NCBI RefSeq assembly: GCF_023509035.1
Contig: NZ_CP075583.1
Span: forward strand, 5,828,001-5,892,000
DNA from: Janthinobacterium lividum
GTDB lineage: Bacteria > Pseudomonadota > Gammaproteobacteria > Burkholderiales > Burkholderiaceae_D
Length of the DNA stretch: 64,000 bases
Reading direction: 5' to 3'
In this document: piece by piece, positions 1 to 9,353 of the stretch
Numbering within the stretch: position 1 is the stretch's first letter
Layout of the letters: every line of letters begins with the position of its first letter
Translations under genes and position numbers: made by a program
The notes under the pieces: model-generated
Told to the model about the DNA's origin: nothing
The model's database searches: none
The model's input: only the letters and a program-made list of their open reading frames with translations

Positions 1-255
1 GACCAGCGCCGTGAGCGTGCCCAGGCGCGCATCGACTTCGCCAAACAAACGCGCCACGTCGGCTTCATCGCCCACGTCGGCCTGCACGGCGATGGCCTCG
101 CCCCCGCCAGCCACGATGCGCGCGCACAGCTCATCGGCAGCCTGTGCCTCGCGCACATAGTTGACGCAGACGGCATAGCCCTGGCGCGCCGCCAACAGCG
201 CCGTCGCCGCGCCGATGCCGCGGCTGCTGCCGGTAATCAAGATCACTTCCTTCAT
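1..255 (-). CDS. SDR-family oxidoreductase, N-terminal part (cut by window edge)
   Basis: Reading leftwards from the ATG at 253-255 gives 85 codons with no stop. The first residues form a short-chain dehydrogenase/reductase Rossmann start: a hydrophobic strand (MKEVILITG), then GSSRGIG, the TGxxxGIG dinucleotide-binding motif. An ADV segment about 60 residues in matches the adenine-ring aspartate of the family. The catalytic Ser-Tyr-Lys lies outside the window, so substrate and coenzyme preference cannot be read. The family does NAD(P)H-dependent oxidation or reduction in the cytoplasm. It is followed on the other side by an intergenic hairpin and is not obviously in an operon with dsbA. Confidence 0.85.
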   Translation of the reverse strand, partial: MKEVILITGSSRGIGAATALLAARQGYAVCVNYVREAQAADELCARIVAGGGEAIAVQADVGDEADVARLFGEVDARLGTLTALV

Positions 256-295
256 TGTCCCTCCTCGATGGTTGTGACTGCATCATACGCGGACG

Positions 296-325
296 AAAAA
301 AAACCCGCGCAAGGCGGGTTTTTTC
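296..325 (-). terminator. Rho-independent terminator after the 74-aa gene
   Basis: Stem AAACCCGC (301-308) pairs perfectly with GCGGGTTT (314-321) around a 5-base loop. An A run precedes it and a T run follows it, so it can work in both directions. On the minus strand it follows the stop of the small gene ending at 336. Confidence 0.8.
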
Positions 326-335
326 AAGCGTTCGG

Positions 336-560
336 CTAAGGCCTGAAATGTGTCATGGCATACGTCAAGTGCTGCCACCAGTGCTCGCGCGACTGCACGG
401 ACGCCAGGCATTTCGCGTCGACCTCGTTCTTGAACGCGGGGTCCACGCAAGCCTTGGTGACCAGCGCATTGCGCTGGTTTTCCACGTTGACGACGGCAAG
501 CGCCAGCCACGCCACGAGGGCGAGGGCCAGTACGCACAAGGTCCAGGGCAGCTGTTTCAT
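336..560 (-). CDS. Small one-helix membrane/periplasmic protein, unknown function
   Basis: A 74-residue reading frame beginning MKQLPWTLCVLALALVAW, with one N-terminal hydrophobic helix of about 18 residues that could be an uncleaved anchor or a signal peptide. A short polar domain follows, with two cysteines (VTKAC, DAKC) about 13 residues apart and several tryptophans and histidines. It lies 11 bases after dsbA on the same strand and before a terminator, so the two are probably co-transcribed. The cysteine pair makes an envelope protein or a DsbA substrate or partner conceivable, but that is only inference. No family was recognised. Confidence 0.6.
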   Translation of the reverse strand: MKQLPWTLCVLALALVAWLALAVVNVENQRNALVTKACVDPAFKNEVDAKCLASVQSREHWWQHLTYAMTHFRP

Positions 561-571
561 GATGTCTCCGC

Positions 572-1243
572 TTACTTCTTCGCTGGCGCGGGAGCGCGCT
601 CTTTCAGGACGCGCGCCACCAGTTCATCCATCACGCGCAGGGTCGCTGTCTGAGTCTGCGGCTCGGACTGGCCCGGACGCGACAGCTGCGCCGGCGACGT
701 GACGAAACGGCCATCGATGACGATGGTCGGCGCACTGTCGATCTTGCTGGCAGTGATCAGCTGCTCGTTGCGTTTCAGCTTGGTCTGCACGCCGAAGGAA
801 TTGAACATGTCCAGGTATTTCGCCTTGTCGATGCCGTTCTTCACCAGCAGCTCGAGGATGGCGTCATCGCGGTTCAGGCGGTTGCGCTCAACGTGGATGG
901 CGCGGAAGATCTTGTCGTGGAACTGGTCCAGCTGGCCCATCGCCTCCAAGGTGGCATAAGCGTGCGCCTGCGGATCTTTCGGGCCATTGGCGGCCAGGTG
1001 AATGCGGCGGAAGGCGATCTTGTCACCCTGCTTCTTGACCCAGTCATGCATCAACGGATCGAGCGCATAGCAATGCGGGCAGGAATACATGAAGTACTCC
1101 ACCACTTCCACCTTCTTGCCCGTGTCCGTACGCACTGGCGTCGGGAGCGTGGTGAAGCCGGTATCGGCCGCCATGGCGCCGCCGGTGGCTGCCACCAGGG
1201 TGACGGCGGCAAGCAGGGGACGCAAGAAACGCAGAAAACGCAT
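572..1243 (-). CDS. dsbA: Thiol:disulfide interchange protein DsbA
   Basis: A 223-residue periplasmic thioredoxin-fold oxidase. An N-terminal signal peptide (basic MRFLRFLRPL, hydrophobic core, AMA cleavage region near residue 25) is followed by the active site C55-P-H-C58, the classical DsbA CPHC redox motif. The helical insert follows, then a cis-proline segment (APTIVIDGRFV) near residue 175. Length agrees with the DsbA family (about 210-220). It introduces disulfides into exported proteins and is normally reoxidised by DsbB; no dsbB is in the window. The C-terminal Ala/Lys-rich end is not conserved in the family. Confidence 0.93.
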   Translation of the reverse strand: MRFLRFLRPLLAAVTLVAATGGAMAADTGFTTLPTPVRTDTGKKVEVVEYFMYSCPHCYALDPLMHDWVKKQGDKIAFRRIHLAANGPKDPQAHAYATLEAMGQLDQFHDKIFRAIHVERNRLNRDDAILELLVKNGIDKAKYLDMFNSFGVQTKLKRNEQLITASKIDSAPTIVIDGRFVTSPAQLSRPGQSEPQTQTATLRVMDELVARVLKERAPAPAKK

Positions 1244-1390
1244 AATAATCCTTCATCATAAAGTGGTCGTGAACGGGGCGAGATTACCACTTTTTGCACT
1301 GTCTATCGAAGCCCGGGCGGAAAAAAGGCACTTTTACGCGCCCCGTTTGCGTCTGATTAAGCCGCTCTTAAGCGCCGTTGCGCCTCTGCC

Positions 1391-2926
1391 TCAGAAATGG
1401 TAGTGCGCCGACACGCGCAGCTGGCGCGCGTCATTGAGGTAAATGCTGGAGCGGCAGCCCGGCGCATCGCCGTAATGGCGGCGGTTGGCCAGGTTGCTGC
1501 CGGCCAGTTCCAGCTCCCAGGCGCCCAGCTTGCGCGCATAGCGCGCGTCCACGGTGGCGAAGGCGGGCACTTGCGCCAGGCAGCTGCTGGCGAAATCGGG
1601 GCCATAGCGCAGGGCGCGCAACCACTGCACGCCCACGTCGCCACTGGCACCGCCCTGCCCCGTCCAGTACAGGCGCAGGCTGGTCAGGGTTTTCGGCACG
1701 AGGGCGATATCCGGGCCGTCGTAGGCGTAATCGTCGTAGCGCGCATGCACTTGCCGCAGCTGAGCGTCGAGGCGCCAGTCGCGCGCCAGCGCCATGCTGG
1801 CCTCGATGGCGATGCCGTCGCGGCGCGAAGGGTCAAGGTTGCCCGCAAAGCCCAGCTGGCCCAGGCTCTGGTCGAAGACGATCTGGTTGCTCAGGCGCTC
1901 GCTGAACACGCGCACGGAAGCGCTGCGCGCCGCGTCGCCGAAGGTGGCGCCCACCTCCATGTCGCGCCGCAGCTGGCCCGCCAGGGGACGGTAGCCGGCG
2001 CTGGTATAGCCATCGTCGTCGATGCGGTAACTGCGCGCGGCCTTGGCGTACACGCTCAGTTGCGGGCGCAGTAGCAGGCTGCCCTGCAAATCCCAGGCAT
2101 TCTGGTTTTCCCAGTCGCTGCCGCCGGCGGGCATGTCGGCGGGATCGAGCTGGAACTGTTCATGCCGCAGCCCCAGCAGCAGGCGCGGCGCATACGGGCC
2201 GCCGAAGGCCAGTTCCTCGCGCAGCAGCAGCGCGCGCGAGTACTGGCGGCGCTGCCCATCGCCATCGCGGCCCGAGCGCCGCTGCCACTGCATCAGGTCC
2301 AGGCCCACTTCCGTATCCGTGCCCACGCCGCCCACCTTGCCGTAATGGCGCAGGCGGGGCGCCACTTGCCGACGGCGGCTGCTGTACCGCGATTCGCTGC
2401 TGCCGTCCTCGCCCGCATAGCGGGCCGTGGCGCGCTTTTCCCGCTGCGACAGTTCCACGCCCAGCTCGAACTTGCCGACGTAGCGCTGCACGAAGGCGCT
2501 GGTGCGCCGCACCTCATAGCGGTACAGGTCTTCCGGGCGGGCCGCCAGCAAGGCCAGGAACGGCGCCTCGGGCGCGGGATAGCGGGTGTCCTGGTTCAGC
2601 TGGTCGGCGCTGAAGCCGAAGCGGCCCTGGCGCACCTTCCATTCCGCGCCGCCGCTGAAGCCGCGCTGGTGAAACACGCTGCCATCGCGGTAATTGCCGT
2701 TGCGCAGCCCGTCCATGGCCACATCGAGCGTCATGCCGCCCTGGTCGCGCGACAGGGCGCCGCGCACGCTGTGCTGGCCGCCCTGCGCCAGCTCGGCGGA
2801 CAAGTCGCCATGCGTGACGCCGGCCGCGCCGCCATCCACGCCTTCCTGCGCGCACGCCGGCATGGCCAGGGCGCACAGCAGCAAGGCGCGCATGGCAATG
2901 GTCAGGGCGGGAGGGACAGGCATCAT
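1391..2926 (-). CDS. TonB-dependent receptor-like beta-barrel protein lacking the plug domain
   Basis: A 511-residue outer-membrane barrel. A signal peptide (start at residue 1 or at Met12, MRALLLCALAMPACAQ) runs directly into repeated amphipathic strands rich in Arg, Tyr and Asp. The C-terminal third is typical of TonB-dependent receptors (YAKAARSYR, SGSNLANRRHYG-like segment). The chain ends in alternating residues closing on a terminal Phe (HYHF), the usual BAM recognition end. What is missing is the roughly 130-residue plug with TonB box and the IRG/VLVDG motifs; receptors of this class are usually 650-800 residues. The 235 bases upstream do not encode a plug in any frame. It could be a truncated receptor or a barrel that works without a plug. 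Confidence 0.7.
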   Translation of the reverse strand: MMPVPPALTIAMRALLLCALAMPACAQEGVDGGAAGVTHGDLSAELAQGGQHSVRGALSRDQGGMTLDVAMDGLRNGNYRDGSVFHQRGFSGGAEWKVRQGRFGFSADQLNQDTRYPAPEAPFLALLAARPEDLYRYEVRRTSAFVQRYVGKFELGVELSQREKRATARYAGEDGSSESRYSSRRRQVAPRLRHYGKVGGVGTDTEVGLDLMQWQRRSGRDGDGQRRQYSRALLLREELAFGGPYAPRLLLGLRHEQFQLDPADMPAGGSDWENQNAWDLQGSLLLRPQLSVYAKAARSYRIDDDGYTSAGYRPLAGQLRRDMEVGATFGDAARSASVRVFSERLSNQIVFDQSLGQLGFAGNLDPSRRDGIAIEASMALARDWRLDAQLRQVHARYDDYAYDGPDIALVPKTLTSLRLYWTGQGGASGDVGVQWLRALRYGPDFASSCLAQVPAFATVDARYARKLGAWELELAGSNLANRRHYGDAPGCRSSIYLNDARQLRVSAHYHF

Positions 2927-3054
2927 GGCGGCAGGCTTAAGGCGTCACCGCGGCGCGGACGCACGCGAGTGGGGCGGATAGGATGGCAAAAGCGAATCAT
3001 TATACGCACGGCGCACGGCGCCGCAACAGCCGGCGGGGCTGCTTACACAACTTA

Positions 3055-3084
3055 TTGCTTATTTGTAATTTTTATGGGTATATT
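3055..3084 (+). promoter_or_regulatory. Sigma70-type promoter for the M1 peptidase gene
   Basis: TTGCTT (3055-3060), an 18-base AT-rich spacer, then TATATT (3079-3084). It lies about 78 bases before the ATG at 3162, in the divergent region shared with the plugless barrel gene. Confidence 0.45.
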
Positions 3085-3161
3085 AACGAGCGCCCGGCGA
3101 TCCTGGGCGCAGCCGACTGCATTTAAAAATCAACAATAAGAAGTCACTGTGGGAGTCACGC

Positions 3162-5449
3162 ATGGAAAGTCGTAGCAGAACGCGCCAGGGCCCGCCAAGT
3201 CCCCGCGGCACACGCCGCAGCATTGGTTTTTTCCCCATCTCGGGCAAGCTCAAAGCCCTTTCCATCACCGCCCTGCTGCTGGCCGGCCTTGCCCTGCAGG
3301 CCGACCTGTTCGCCCAGCCGGGCCAAGGCAAGCCGGCCGGCGCGCCCATGCCGCTGGCGCCGTCCGCCGACGGCATCGCCCTGGCGTCGCCGCACGCGTC
3401 GGCCGTCAGCACGCCCAGCGCCAGCAACGCCTGGGGCGGTGCGCGCACGGGCCCGCAAGCGACCCTGTCGGACCGCGTGGTCGACTACCAGATCGAAGCG
3501 ACGCTCGATCCCGTCAAGCACACCATAGCCGGCCAGCAGAAACTGCGCTGGCGCAACCGCAGCGCGCAAGCCGTCAGCAGCGTGTACCTGCACCTGTACC
3601 TGAATGCGTTCGAAGGCGAACATTCGACCTTCTTCACCGAGAAGCGCAAGCTCGATACGGGCTTCCGCTCGGGCGTCGACACGCGCGACGGCGAGTGGGG
3701 CTACATCGAACTACGCAGCATGACGCAGAACGGCGCCAAGGCGCCCTGGCATTTCGTCCAGCCTGACAACGGCCCGGCCACCGACCGCACGGTCGTGCGC
3801 GTCGACTTGCCGCAGGCCGTCGCGCCGGGCGCCGAGACGACGCTCGACATCCGCTTCTTCGACCAACTGCCGCGCGTCATCGCGCGCACCGGCTATTTCG
3901 GCAGCTTCCACCTGGTGGGCCAGTGGTTCCCCAAGATCGCCGTGCTGGAACTGCCCGGCGAACGGGGCGCCACCGCGCCGCGCTGGAACGCGCATGAATT
4001 CCACCTCAATTCGGAGTTCTACGCCGATTTCGGCAACTATGACGTGAAGTTGACCGTGCCCAAGGAGTACACGGTGGGCGCCACGGGCGAACTGCAGGGC
4101 GCGCCGCAGGAAAAGAACGGCATGCTCACGCATCACTATGTGCAGGGCGACGTGCACGATTTCGCCTGGACGGCCGACAAGCGCAGCGCGCAGCCACTGA
4201 CGGGCAACTGGAGCGGTCCTGGCAGCCCGCCCGTGACCATCAAGGTGCTGTACCCGCCCGAGTACGCATCGAACGCGGCGCCCGCGCTGCAGGCGGCCAA
4301 GGACTCGCTCACGTATTTCTCGCGCACCCTGGGCCCGTATCCGTACAAGACGCTGACGGTGGTGATTCCGCCGTTTAATGCGGCCGAAGCGGGCGGCATG
4401 GAATATCCGACCTTCATCACCGCCTCGAGCTACGCCAAGCTGCAGCCGAAGACCATTCCCGAATTCGGCCTCGATTTCGTCACCATCCACGAATTCGGCC
4501 ATGGCTATTTCTATGGCATCCTGGCCTCGAACGAGTTCGAGGAACCCATCCTCGACGAAGGCTTGAACGAGTACTGGGACCAGCGCATGCTGGCGCGCGC
4601 GGCCAGGATATCCACGCCACCACGCCCCTGCTCAAGCGCCTGGGCTTCGGTCCCGCCTTCAAGGTCTTCGAGTTCGAGCGCATGGCCGCACCGCGCCAGG
4701 ATGCGGCCGACCCGCTGGGCCAGAACGCGTGGAACCGCCTGCAGGGCGTTGGCCCCGTCTACAGCCGCACGGCCATCACCATGCGCGACCTGGAAGCGCG
4801 GATCGGCAGCGAAGCCATGGAACGGGGCTTCAAGGCCTACTACGAACAGTGGAAATTCCGCCACCCGAGCGTGGCCGACCTGCGCGAAACGCTGGCCGAG
4901 GCGACGGGTCAGCGGCGCATCGTGGAACAGGTCTTCGCGCAGCAAGTCTATGCCAGCGCGAATATCGACGACCGCATCGGTACCTTCACCAGCGAAGAGC
5001 AGACGCCGCTGGCCGGCATGGCGCTGGTGAACGGCAAGCGCGTGGAACACACGGCCGAGGCGCTGGAAAAAGAGGAGAAAAAAGTACGCGATGCGTGGGA
5101 CAAGGCGCATCCGGACGCCAAGCCCGGCACGGGCCCGTATCCCTACCGGACCAGCGTGGTCTTGCGCCGCCGCGGCGCGCCCGTGCCGCAAGTGCTGCTG
5201 GTGAAGTTCGCCGACGGCACCTCCGAGCGCGTGGTCTGGGACAACGACCAGCTGTGGCAGCGCTACACGTGGAGCAAGCCCGTAAAAGCTGTCTCGGCCG
5301 AACTCGATCCCGACCGCGTGCACTACCTCGACGTCAACAAGCTCGATGACAGCCGCACCCTGAAGGCCGATACCTCGGCCGCGCGGCGCTGGAGCGTCGA
5401 CCTTGCCGCCGCCTTCCAATACCTCCTTTCCCTGATTGCCATCGTATGA
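3162..5449 (+). pseudogene. M1-family zinc metallopeptidase, one-base frameshift
   Basis: An exported gluzincin aminopeptidase-type protein of about 760 residues. After a basic N-terminus and a hydrophobic segment (near residues 30-50) it has an all-beta M1 domain, the substrate motif GGMEYP (near residue 410), and HEFGH (443-447) followed exactly 18 residues later by Glu466, which is the HExxH-x18-E zinc site. At about 4600, in an alternating GC run, the frame breaks. Reading from 4601 in the next frame gives GQDIHATTPLLKRLGF and continues cleanly to the stop at 5449. This fits one missing base. All catalytic residues lie upstream of the break, but the helical C-terminal domain depends on the shifted frame. 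It overlaps the next gene by 4 bases. Confidence 0.8.
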
Positions 5450-6330
5450 GCGCCACTTCCACGACACGGGCCAGCGGCCTGACCCTGACCACGCGCGCCA
5501 GCCGCGCCGCCCTGCAATGGCGCTTGCTGCTGCTGTGGGCGGGCCTGCTGCTGATCCCCACCATCCTTGCCGTCATTCCCCTCTGGCGTACCTTGAGCGC
5601 CAGCCTCGATAACGCCGTGCATGCGGCGGCCCTGGCGCACAAGCTCGACCTGATGACCCTGGGCGACCTGGTGGCCAATGCGGGACGCAACGGCGCCGCC
5701 ATCAGCCAGGCCACCATCACCGGCATCGTCCTGGCCTTGCTGCTGTCGCCGCTGTTGAGCGGCCTGGTGGTGACTGCCGCGCGCGCGCCTGCGCCACTGG
5801 GCTTCGGCCCCCTGCTGACGGGCGCCTTCAGCGAGTACGGCCGCATGCTGCGCATGCTGCTGTGGAGCATCGTGCCGCTGGGCGTGGCGCTGGCCATCGG
5901 CGCCGGCGCACTGAAACTGGCCGACAAGCACGCGGCAAAAGCCATCCTGGAAGCCGATGCCGACCTGGTCCGTCACCTGGCCTTGCTGCTCACGGGCTTG
6001 CTGTTCCTGCTGGCCTGCGCCACGCTCGACGCCGGCCGCGCGGCGCTGGCCGTCGACCGTCGTCGCAGCTCGGCCGTCAAGGCCTGGTGGCGGGGACTGG
6101 GCATGCTGCGCCGGCGTCCGCTGGCCTGTCTGGCCATCTACCTCGTCATCACCTTGCTGGGACTGGCGCTGTATGCGCTGCTGGGCGTGGCGCGCCTGAA
6201 CCTGGCCGCGCCCGGTCCACTGGCCATCGTGGCCGGCTTGCTGGTGACGCAGCTGGCAGCGCTGGTGCTGGCGTGGATGCGCAGCGCGCGCCTGTTCGCG
6301 CTGATCGACGTCAAGCGCTCTCTCGGCTAG
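5446..6330 (+). CDS. Multi-pass inner-membrane protein, unknown function
   Basis: 294 residues with about six hydrophobic segments: near 27-45 (LLLLWAGLLLIPTILAVIPLW), 90-110, 137-157, 180-200, 228-250 and 255-280. Basic loops between them suggest a cytoplasmic side. The ATG overlaps the stop of the M1 metallopeptidase gene (ATGA), so the two are translationally coupled and probably work together at the membrane. No catalytic motif was recognised. It ends 4 bases inside the stop of the convergent LysR gene. Confidence 0.65.
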   Translation: MSATSTTRASGLTLTTRASRAALQWRLLLLWAGLLLIPTILAVIPLWRTLSASLDNAVHAAALAHKLDLMTLGDLVANAGRNGAAISQATITGIVLALLLSPLLSGLVVTAARAPAPLGFGPLLTGAFSEYGRMLRMLLWSIVPLGVALAIGAGALKLADKHAAKAILEADADLVRHLALLLTGLLFLLACATLDAGRAALAVDRRRSSAVKAWWRGLGMLRRRPLACLAIYLVITLLGLALYALLGVARLNLAAPGPLAIVAGLLVTQLAALVLAWMRSARLFALIDVKRSLG

Positions 6331-7220
6331 TCAGGCCCCAGGCGCCCTTCATCGGCCAGGAAGTCGATGAAGGTGCGCACTTTCGAGGACAGGTAGCGGC
6401 GGCTCGTGTAGACGGCGTACACCTTGCCGCCCGCCAGCTTGAAATCATTGAAGAGGCGCACCAGCCGCCCCGCCGCCAGGTCGGCATCCGTCTGCCACGA
6501 CGGCAGCAGGGCGATGCCCATGCCGTCGAGCGCGGCCGCGTGCAGCAAGCTTTCGTTATTGCATTGCAGCACGGGCGAGAACTTTACCGTCTCGTGTCCC
6601 TGCGGCCCGTCGAAAGCCAGTTCATTTCCATTTGACAACAAGGAATAGCTGATCATGGCGTGCCGCGCCAGGTCCTGCGGCGTTTGCGGGTGGCCCGCGC
6701 GCGCCAGGTAGGCGGGCGCGGCCACCAGGTGAAAAGCGATGCTGCCGATGGGCCGCGCGATCAGGGTCGGCGACGGCGCCTGGCTCACGCGCAGGGCAAG
6801 GTCAAAGCCCTCTTCCACCAGGTTGACCACTCTTCCGCTCAAGTCGATGTCGAACGTCACTTCCGGAAAGCGCTCGCGGTAGGCTGCCAGGGTGCGCGTA
6901 AAGATGGCGTTGGCGAACCAGACGGGGGCGCTCAGGCGCAGCATGCCGCGCGGAACCACCGTCGTGCGGCCGACGGTCGCTTCCACCTCGTCGAGATTGT
7001 CGAGCATGTCGCGGCACTGTTCAAAATACACTTTGCCGATTTCCGTCAGGCTCAGGTGACGGCTGCTGCGGTTCAGCAGCCGCGCGCCCAGGTGGCGCTC
7101 CAGGTGCATCACATGCTTGCTGACCATGGCCGGCGACAGATCCAGGCGCTCGCTGGCGCGCACAAAACTGTCCAGTTCCACCACGGCGCGAAACACGCGC
7201 ATGCTGCGCAAGGTATCCAT
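6327..7220 (-). CDS. LysR-family transcriptional regulator
   Basis: 297 residues from the ATG at 7218-7220. An N-terminal winged HTH (MDTLRSMRVFRAVVELDSF... LSPAMVSKHVMHLERHLGARLL) is followed by the co-inducer-binding domain with SVRLSAP-like and FDLALRV signatures. The frame stays open 13 codons further up, but the LysR N-terminus starts at MDTLRSM. It is divergent from the dioxygenase gene at 7333. LysR proteins normally control their divergent neighbour, and an ATCAA-N11-TTGAT box lies between the two genes. The inducer is unknown. Confidence 0.9.
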   Translation of the reverse strand: MDTLRSMRVFRAVVELDSFVRASERLDLSPAMVSKHVMHLERHLGARLLNRSSRHLSLTEIGKVYFEQCRDMLDNLDEVEATVGRTTVVPRGMLRLSAPVWFANAIFTRTLAAYRERFPEVTFDIDLSGRVVNLVEEGFDLALRVSQAPSPTLIARPIGSIAFHLVAAPAYLARAGHPQTPQDLARHAMISYSLLSNGNELAFDGPQGHETVKFSPVLQCNNESLLHAAALDGMGIALLPSWQTDADLAAGRLVRLFNDFKLAGGKVYAVYTSRRYLSSKVRTFIDFLADEGRLGPD

Positions 7221-7254
7221 GACGGCCCAATCATCAACAAAATGGAAATGATAT

Positions 7255-7275
7255 ATCAATAATTGCGATCTTGAT
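7255..7275. promoter_or_regulatory. LysR-type operator (ATCAA-N11-TTGAT)
   Basis: A perfect 5-base inverted repeat ATCAA (7255-7259) and TTGAT (7271-7275), separated by 11 bases. It fits the T-N11-A rule for LysR recognition sites and lies between the regulator and its divergent neighbour, just 5' of and overlapping the -35 of the dioxygenase promoter. Confidence 0.6.
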
Positions 7276-7299
7276 CAACTGACTGCGTATGACTATCAT
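7271..7299 (+). promoter_or_regulatory. Sigma70-type promoter of the dioxygenase gene
   Basis: TTGATC (7271-7276), 17 bases, TATCAT (7294-7299). It starts inside the right arm of the LysR box, and the coding ATG is 33 bases further on. A bound LysR dimer could block or recruit polymerase here. Confidence 0.5.
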
Positions 7300-7332
7300 C
7301 GATAGCATCAGTCATTCCACTCCGGAGCCGCC

Positions 7333-8151
7333 ATGCAAGAGCACACCTTCCCCACCTATTTCCTGTCGCACGGCGGCGGCCCGTGGCCGTTCATGAAAGA
7401 TCAGTTCGGCGGCCGCTACGACGTGCTCGAAGCGTCCCTGCAGGATATCCCGCGCCAGGTCGGTGCGCGGCCGAAAGCCGTGCTGGTGGTCACGGCGCAC
7501 TGGGAAGGGCCGCAATTTCTCGTCTCGGCCAATCCCCGGCCGGGCATGATCTACGATTATTCGGGCTTTCCGCCGCACACGTATCAGATCCAGTACCCGG
7601 CGCCCGGTGCGCCGGAACTGGCCGCGCAGGTAAAACAGTTGCTCGACGCAGCCGGCCATCCGGCGCGCCTGGACCACGAGCGGGGCTTCGACCACGGCAC
7701 CTTCAGCGCCCTGTTCCCCATCTACCCGCAAGCGGACATGCCGCTGGTGCAATTGTCGCTGAAACACGGCTACGATCCGCTCACGCACGTCGAGGTGGGC
7801 CGCGCACTGGCCAGTTTGCGCCGGCAAGGTGTGCTGATACTCGGCAGCGGCCTCAGTTACCATAACCTGCGCCAGTTCGGCCAGGCGGGCGCCGTCGCCT
7901 CGCACCAGTTCGACGCCTGGCTGCGCCAGGCGATGGCTCTGCCGCCGCAGCAGCGGCTGGCGCAATTGCTGGCCTGGGACCAGGCGCCGGGTGCGCGCCA
8001 GGCCCATCCGCAGGAAGACCACTTGCTGCCGCTGATGGTGGCGCTGGGCGCGGCCGAACAGGACGCGGCGCACGTCGTGTACCACGAGGAGGATTTCTTT
8101 GGGGCGCTGGCGGTCACCAGCTTCAGGTTTGGAGTAGGCGAGGCCGCATAA
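7333..8151 (+). CDS. ygiD: DODA-type class III extradiol ring-cleavage dioxygenase (YgiD family)
   Basis: 272 residues of the LigB-like fold related to 4,5-DOPA dioxygenase. Features seen: SHGGGPWPF near the N-terminus with the first metal histidine, VVTAHWEGPQF (second metal histidine) near residue 60, GFDHGTFSALFPIYP near 120, and a late conserved EDHLLPLMVALGAA. These match the single-domain YgiD type, which opens catecholic rings using a divalent metal and O2 in the cytoplasm. The physiological substrate is not readable; plant DOPA extradiol dioxygenase is a homologue. It is divergent from a LysR gene with an operator in between, and a bidirectional terminator follows directly. Confidence 0.87.
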   Translation: MQEHTFPTYFLSHGGGPWPFMKDQFGGRYDVLEASLQDIPRQVGARPKAVLVVTAHWEGPQFLVSANPRPGMIYDYSGFPPHTYQIQYPAPGAPELAAQVKQLLDAAGHPARLDHERGFDHGTFSALFPIYPQADMPLVQLSLKHGYDPLTHVEVGRALASLRRQGVLILGSGLSYHNLRQFGQAGAVASHQFDAWLRQAMALPPQQRLAQLLAWDQAPGARQAHPQEDHLLPLMVALGAAEQDAAHVVYHEEDFFGALAVTSFRFGVGEAA

Positions 8152-8187
8152 AAAAAGCGCCGCGACAGTGATGTCGCGGCGCTTTTT
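8151..8187. terminator. Bidirectional rho-independent terminator
   Basis: Ten-base stem GCGCCGCGAC / GTCGCGGCGC with a short loop, an A run before and a T run after. It sits between the convergent dioxygenase and ylqF genes and can serve both. Confidence 0.9.
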
Positions 8188-8205
8188 GCATGGGTGTCAT
8201 TTGAT

Positions 8206-9153
8206 TTACGTGCCGCGCTTGCCCCGCGCCGCATTCTTCGCCTTTTCAGCGGCGATCTCCGCTGCCTTGGCCGCTTTTTCCGCCATCTCGGCGGCGTGCT
8301 GGGCCAGCAGGGCCGCGCGCGTGTCCGGTGTTTCCAGCGAAATGCGTCCCAAGATGCCGCTGCGGTAGTCGAGCAGCAAGGTGTGCGACGCTTTCTCGAA
8401 ATCGTAGTCGCCGCCCTTGATGCGGAAGCCGCGCTTGGCGGCGATGCCCTCGACCACGCCGATGGCGTCGACTTCATCGACCTTGGTGCCGTAGCGGGCC
8501 GCCAGCAAGTCCGGGTAGCGCTTGAGCAACTCCTCGGCCAGGAACACGGCCACTTCCTCTTCGATCAGCGCGTTCGAGCCGATGGCGTGGCTGGCCGCCA
8601 GCATCAGGCCATCGCTGGGGATGGCGATCTTTGGCCACAGCATGCCGGGCGTGTCGACGAGGATGGTGTTCTTGTCCAGGTACAGCTTTTGCTGCATTTT
8701 CGTCACGGCCGGCTCGTCGCCCACCTTGGCCACGCGCTTTTTCAGCAGCGCATTCATCAGGGTCGACTTGCCCACGTTGGGGATGCCCATGATCATGATA
8801 CGCAGCGGCTTCGTCGGCACGCCACGGTGCGGCGCCAGCGATTTGGCCAAGTCCGGAATGCGCGCCACGTCGCCCGGCTTCTTGGTCGTCATCGCATACG
8901 CGGTCACGCCTTCCTGGGCATTGAAATAGGCCACCCAGGCGGCGGTCGCGGCAGGATCGGCCAGGTCAGTCTTGTTGAGGATTTTCAGGCAAGGACGCTG
9001 GCGGAACAGGCGCAGCTCGTCCACCATGGGATTGCAGCTGGCTGCCGGCAGGCGCGCGTCCACCACTTCAATCACCAGATCGGTGTTTTCCATGGTCTCG
9101 GCCGCTTTCTTGCGGGCCGCGTTCATGTGTCCTGGGTACCATTGTATCGCCAT
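8206..9153 (-). CDS. ylqF: Ribosome biogenesis GTPase YlqF/RbgA
   Basis: 315 residues of the circularly permuted GTPase type. The G4 motif NKTD (near residue 60) comes before G1 GIPNVGKST (near residue 128) and G3 DTPG (near 172), the permuted order that defines the family. The N-terminus MAIQWYPGHMNAARK is diagnostic. A C-terminal Ala/Lys/Glu-rich helical tail (AEKAAKAAEIAAEKAKNAAR) is basic and likely binds rRNA. The family acts in maturation of the large ribosomal subunit. It stands alone, with the terminator on its 3' side. Confidence 0.92.
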   Translation of the reverse strand: MAIQWYPGHMNAARKKAAETMENTDLVIEVVDARLPAASCNPMVDELRLFRQRPCLKILNKTDLADPAATAAWVAYFNAQEGVTAYAMTTKKPGDVARIPDLAKSLAPHRGVPTKPLRIMIMGIPNVGKSTLMNALLKKRVAKVGDEPAVTKMQQKLYLDKNTILVDTPGMLWPKIAIPSDGLMLAASHAIGSNALIEEEVAVFLAEELLKRYPDLLAARYGTKVDEVDAIGVVEGIAAKRGFRIKGGDYDFEKASHTLLLDYRSGILGRISLETPDTRAALLAQHAAEMAEKAAKAAEIAAEKAKNAARGKRGT

Positions 9154-9353
9154 GCTCTTGCTTTCAAAATCGTTCGGTCAATCCGCTATTTTACGTGGTT
9201 GCCGCCACGACGTCCCATTTTCCGCCGCCAGCATCAGCCGTGCGACATGAACGAGACAATTGGTGATAATTTGGCAGTTACATGAATGATAAGATCCGCA
9301 GTCCGTCCAGCCTGGACGGTTTCCCATCGCACGCTTAACCTGGCACGCATTCC

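Noticed and set aside
2960..3010. Possible Fur box upstream of the barrel gene (ATAATGATT)
   Set aside because: Only half of a 19-base consensus is present; not enough to claim iron control.
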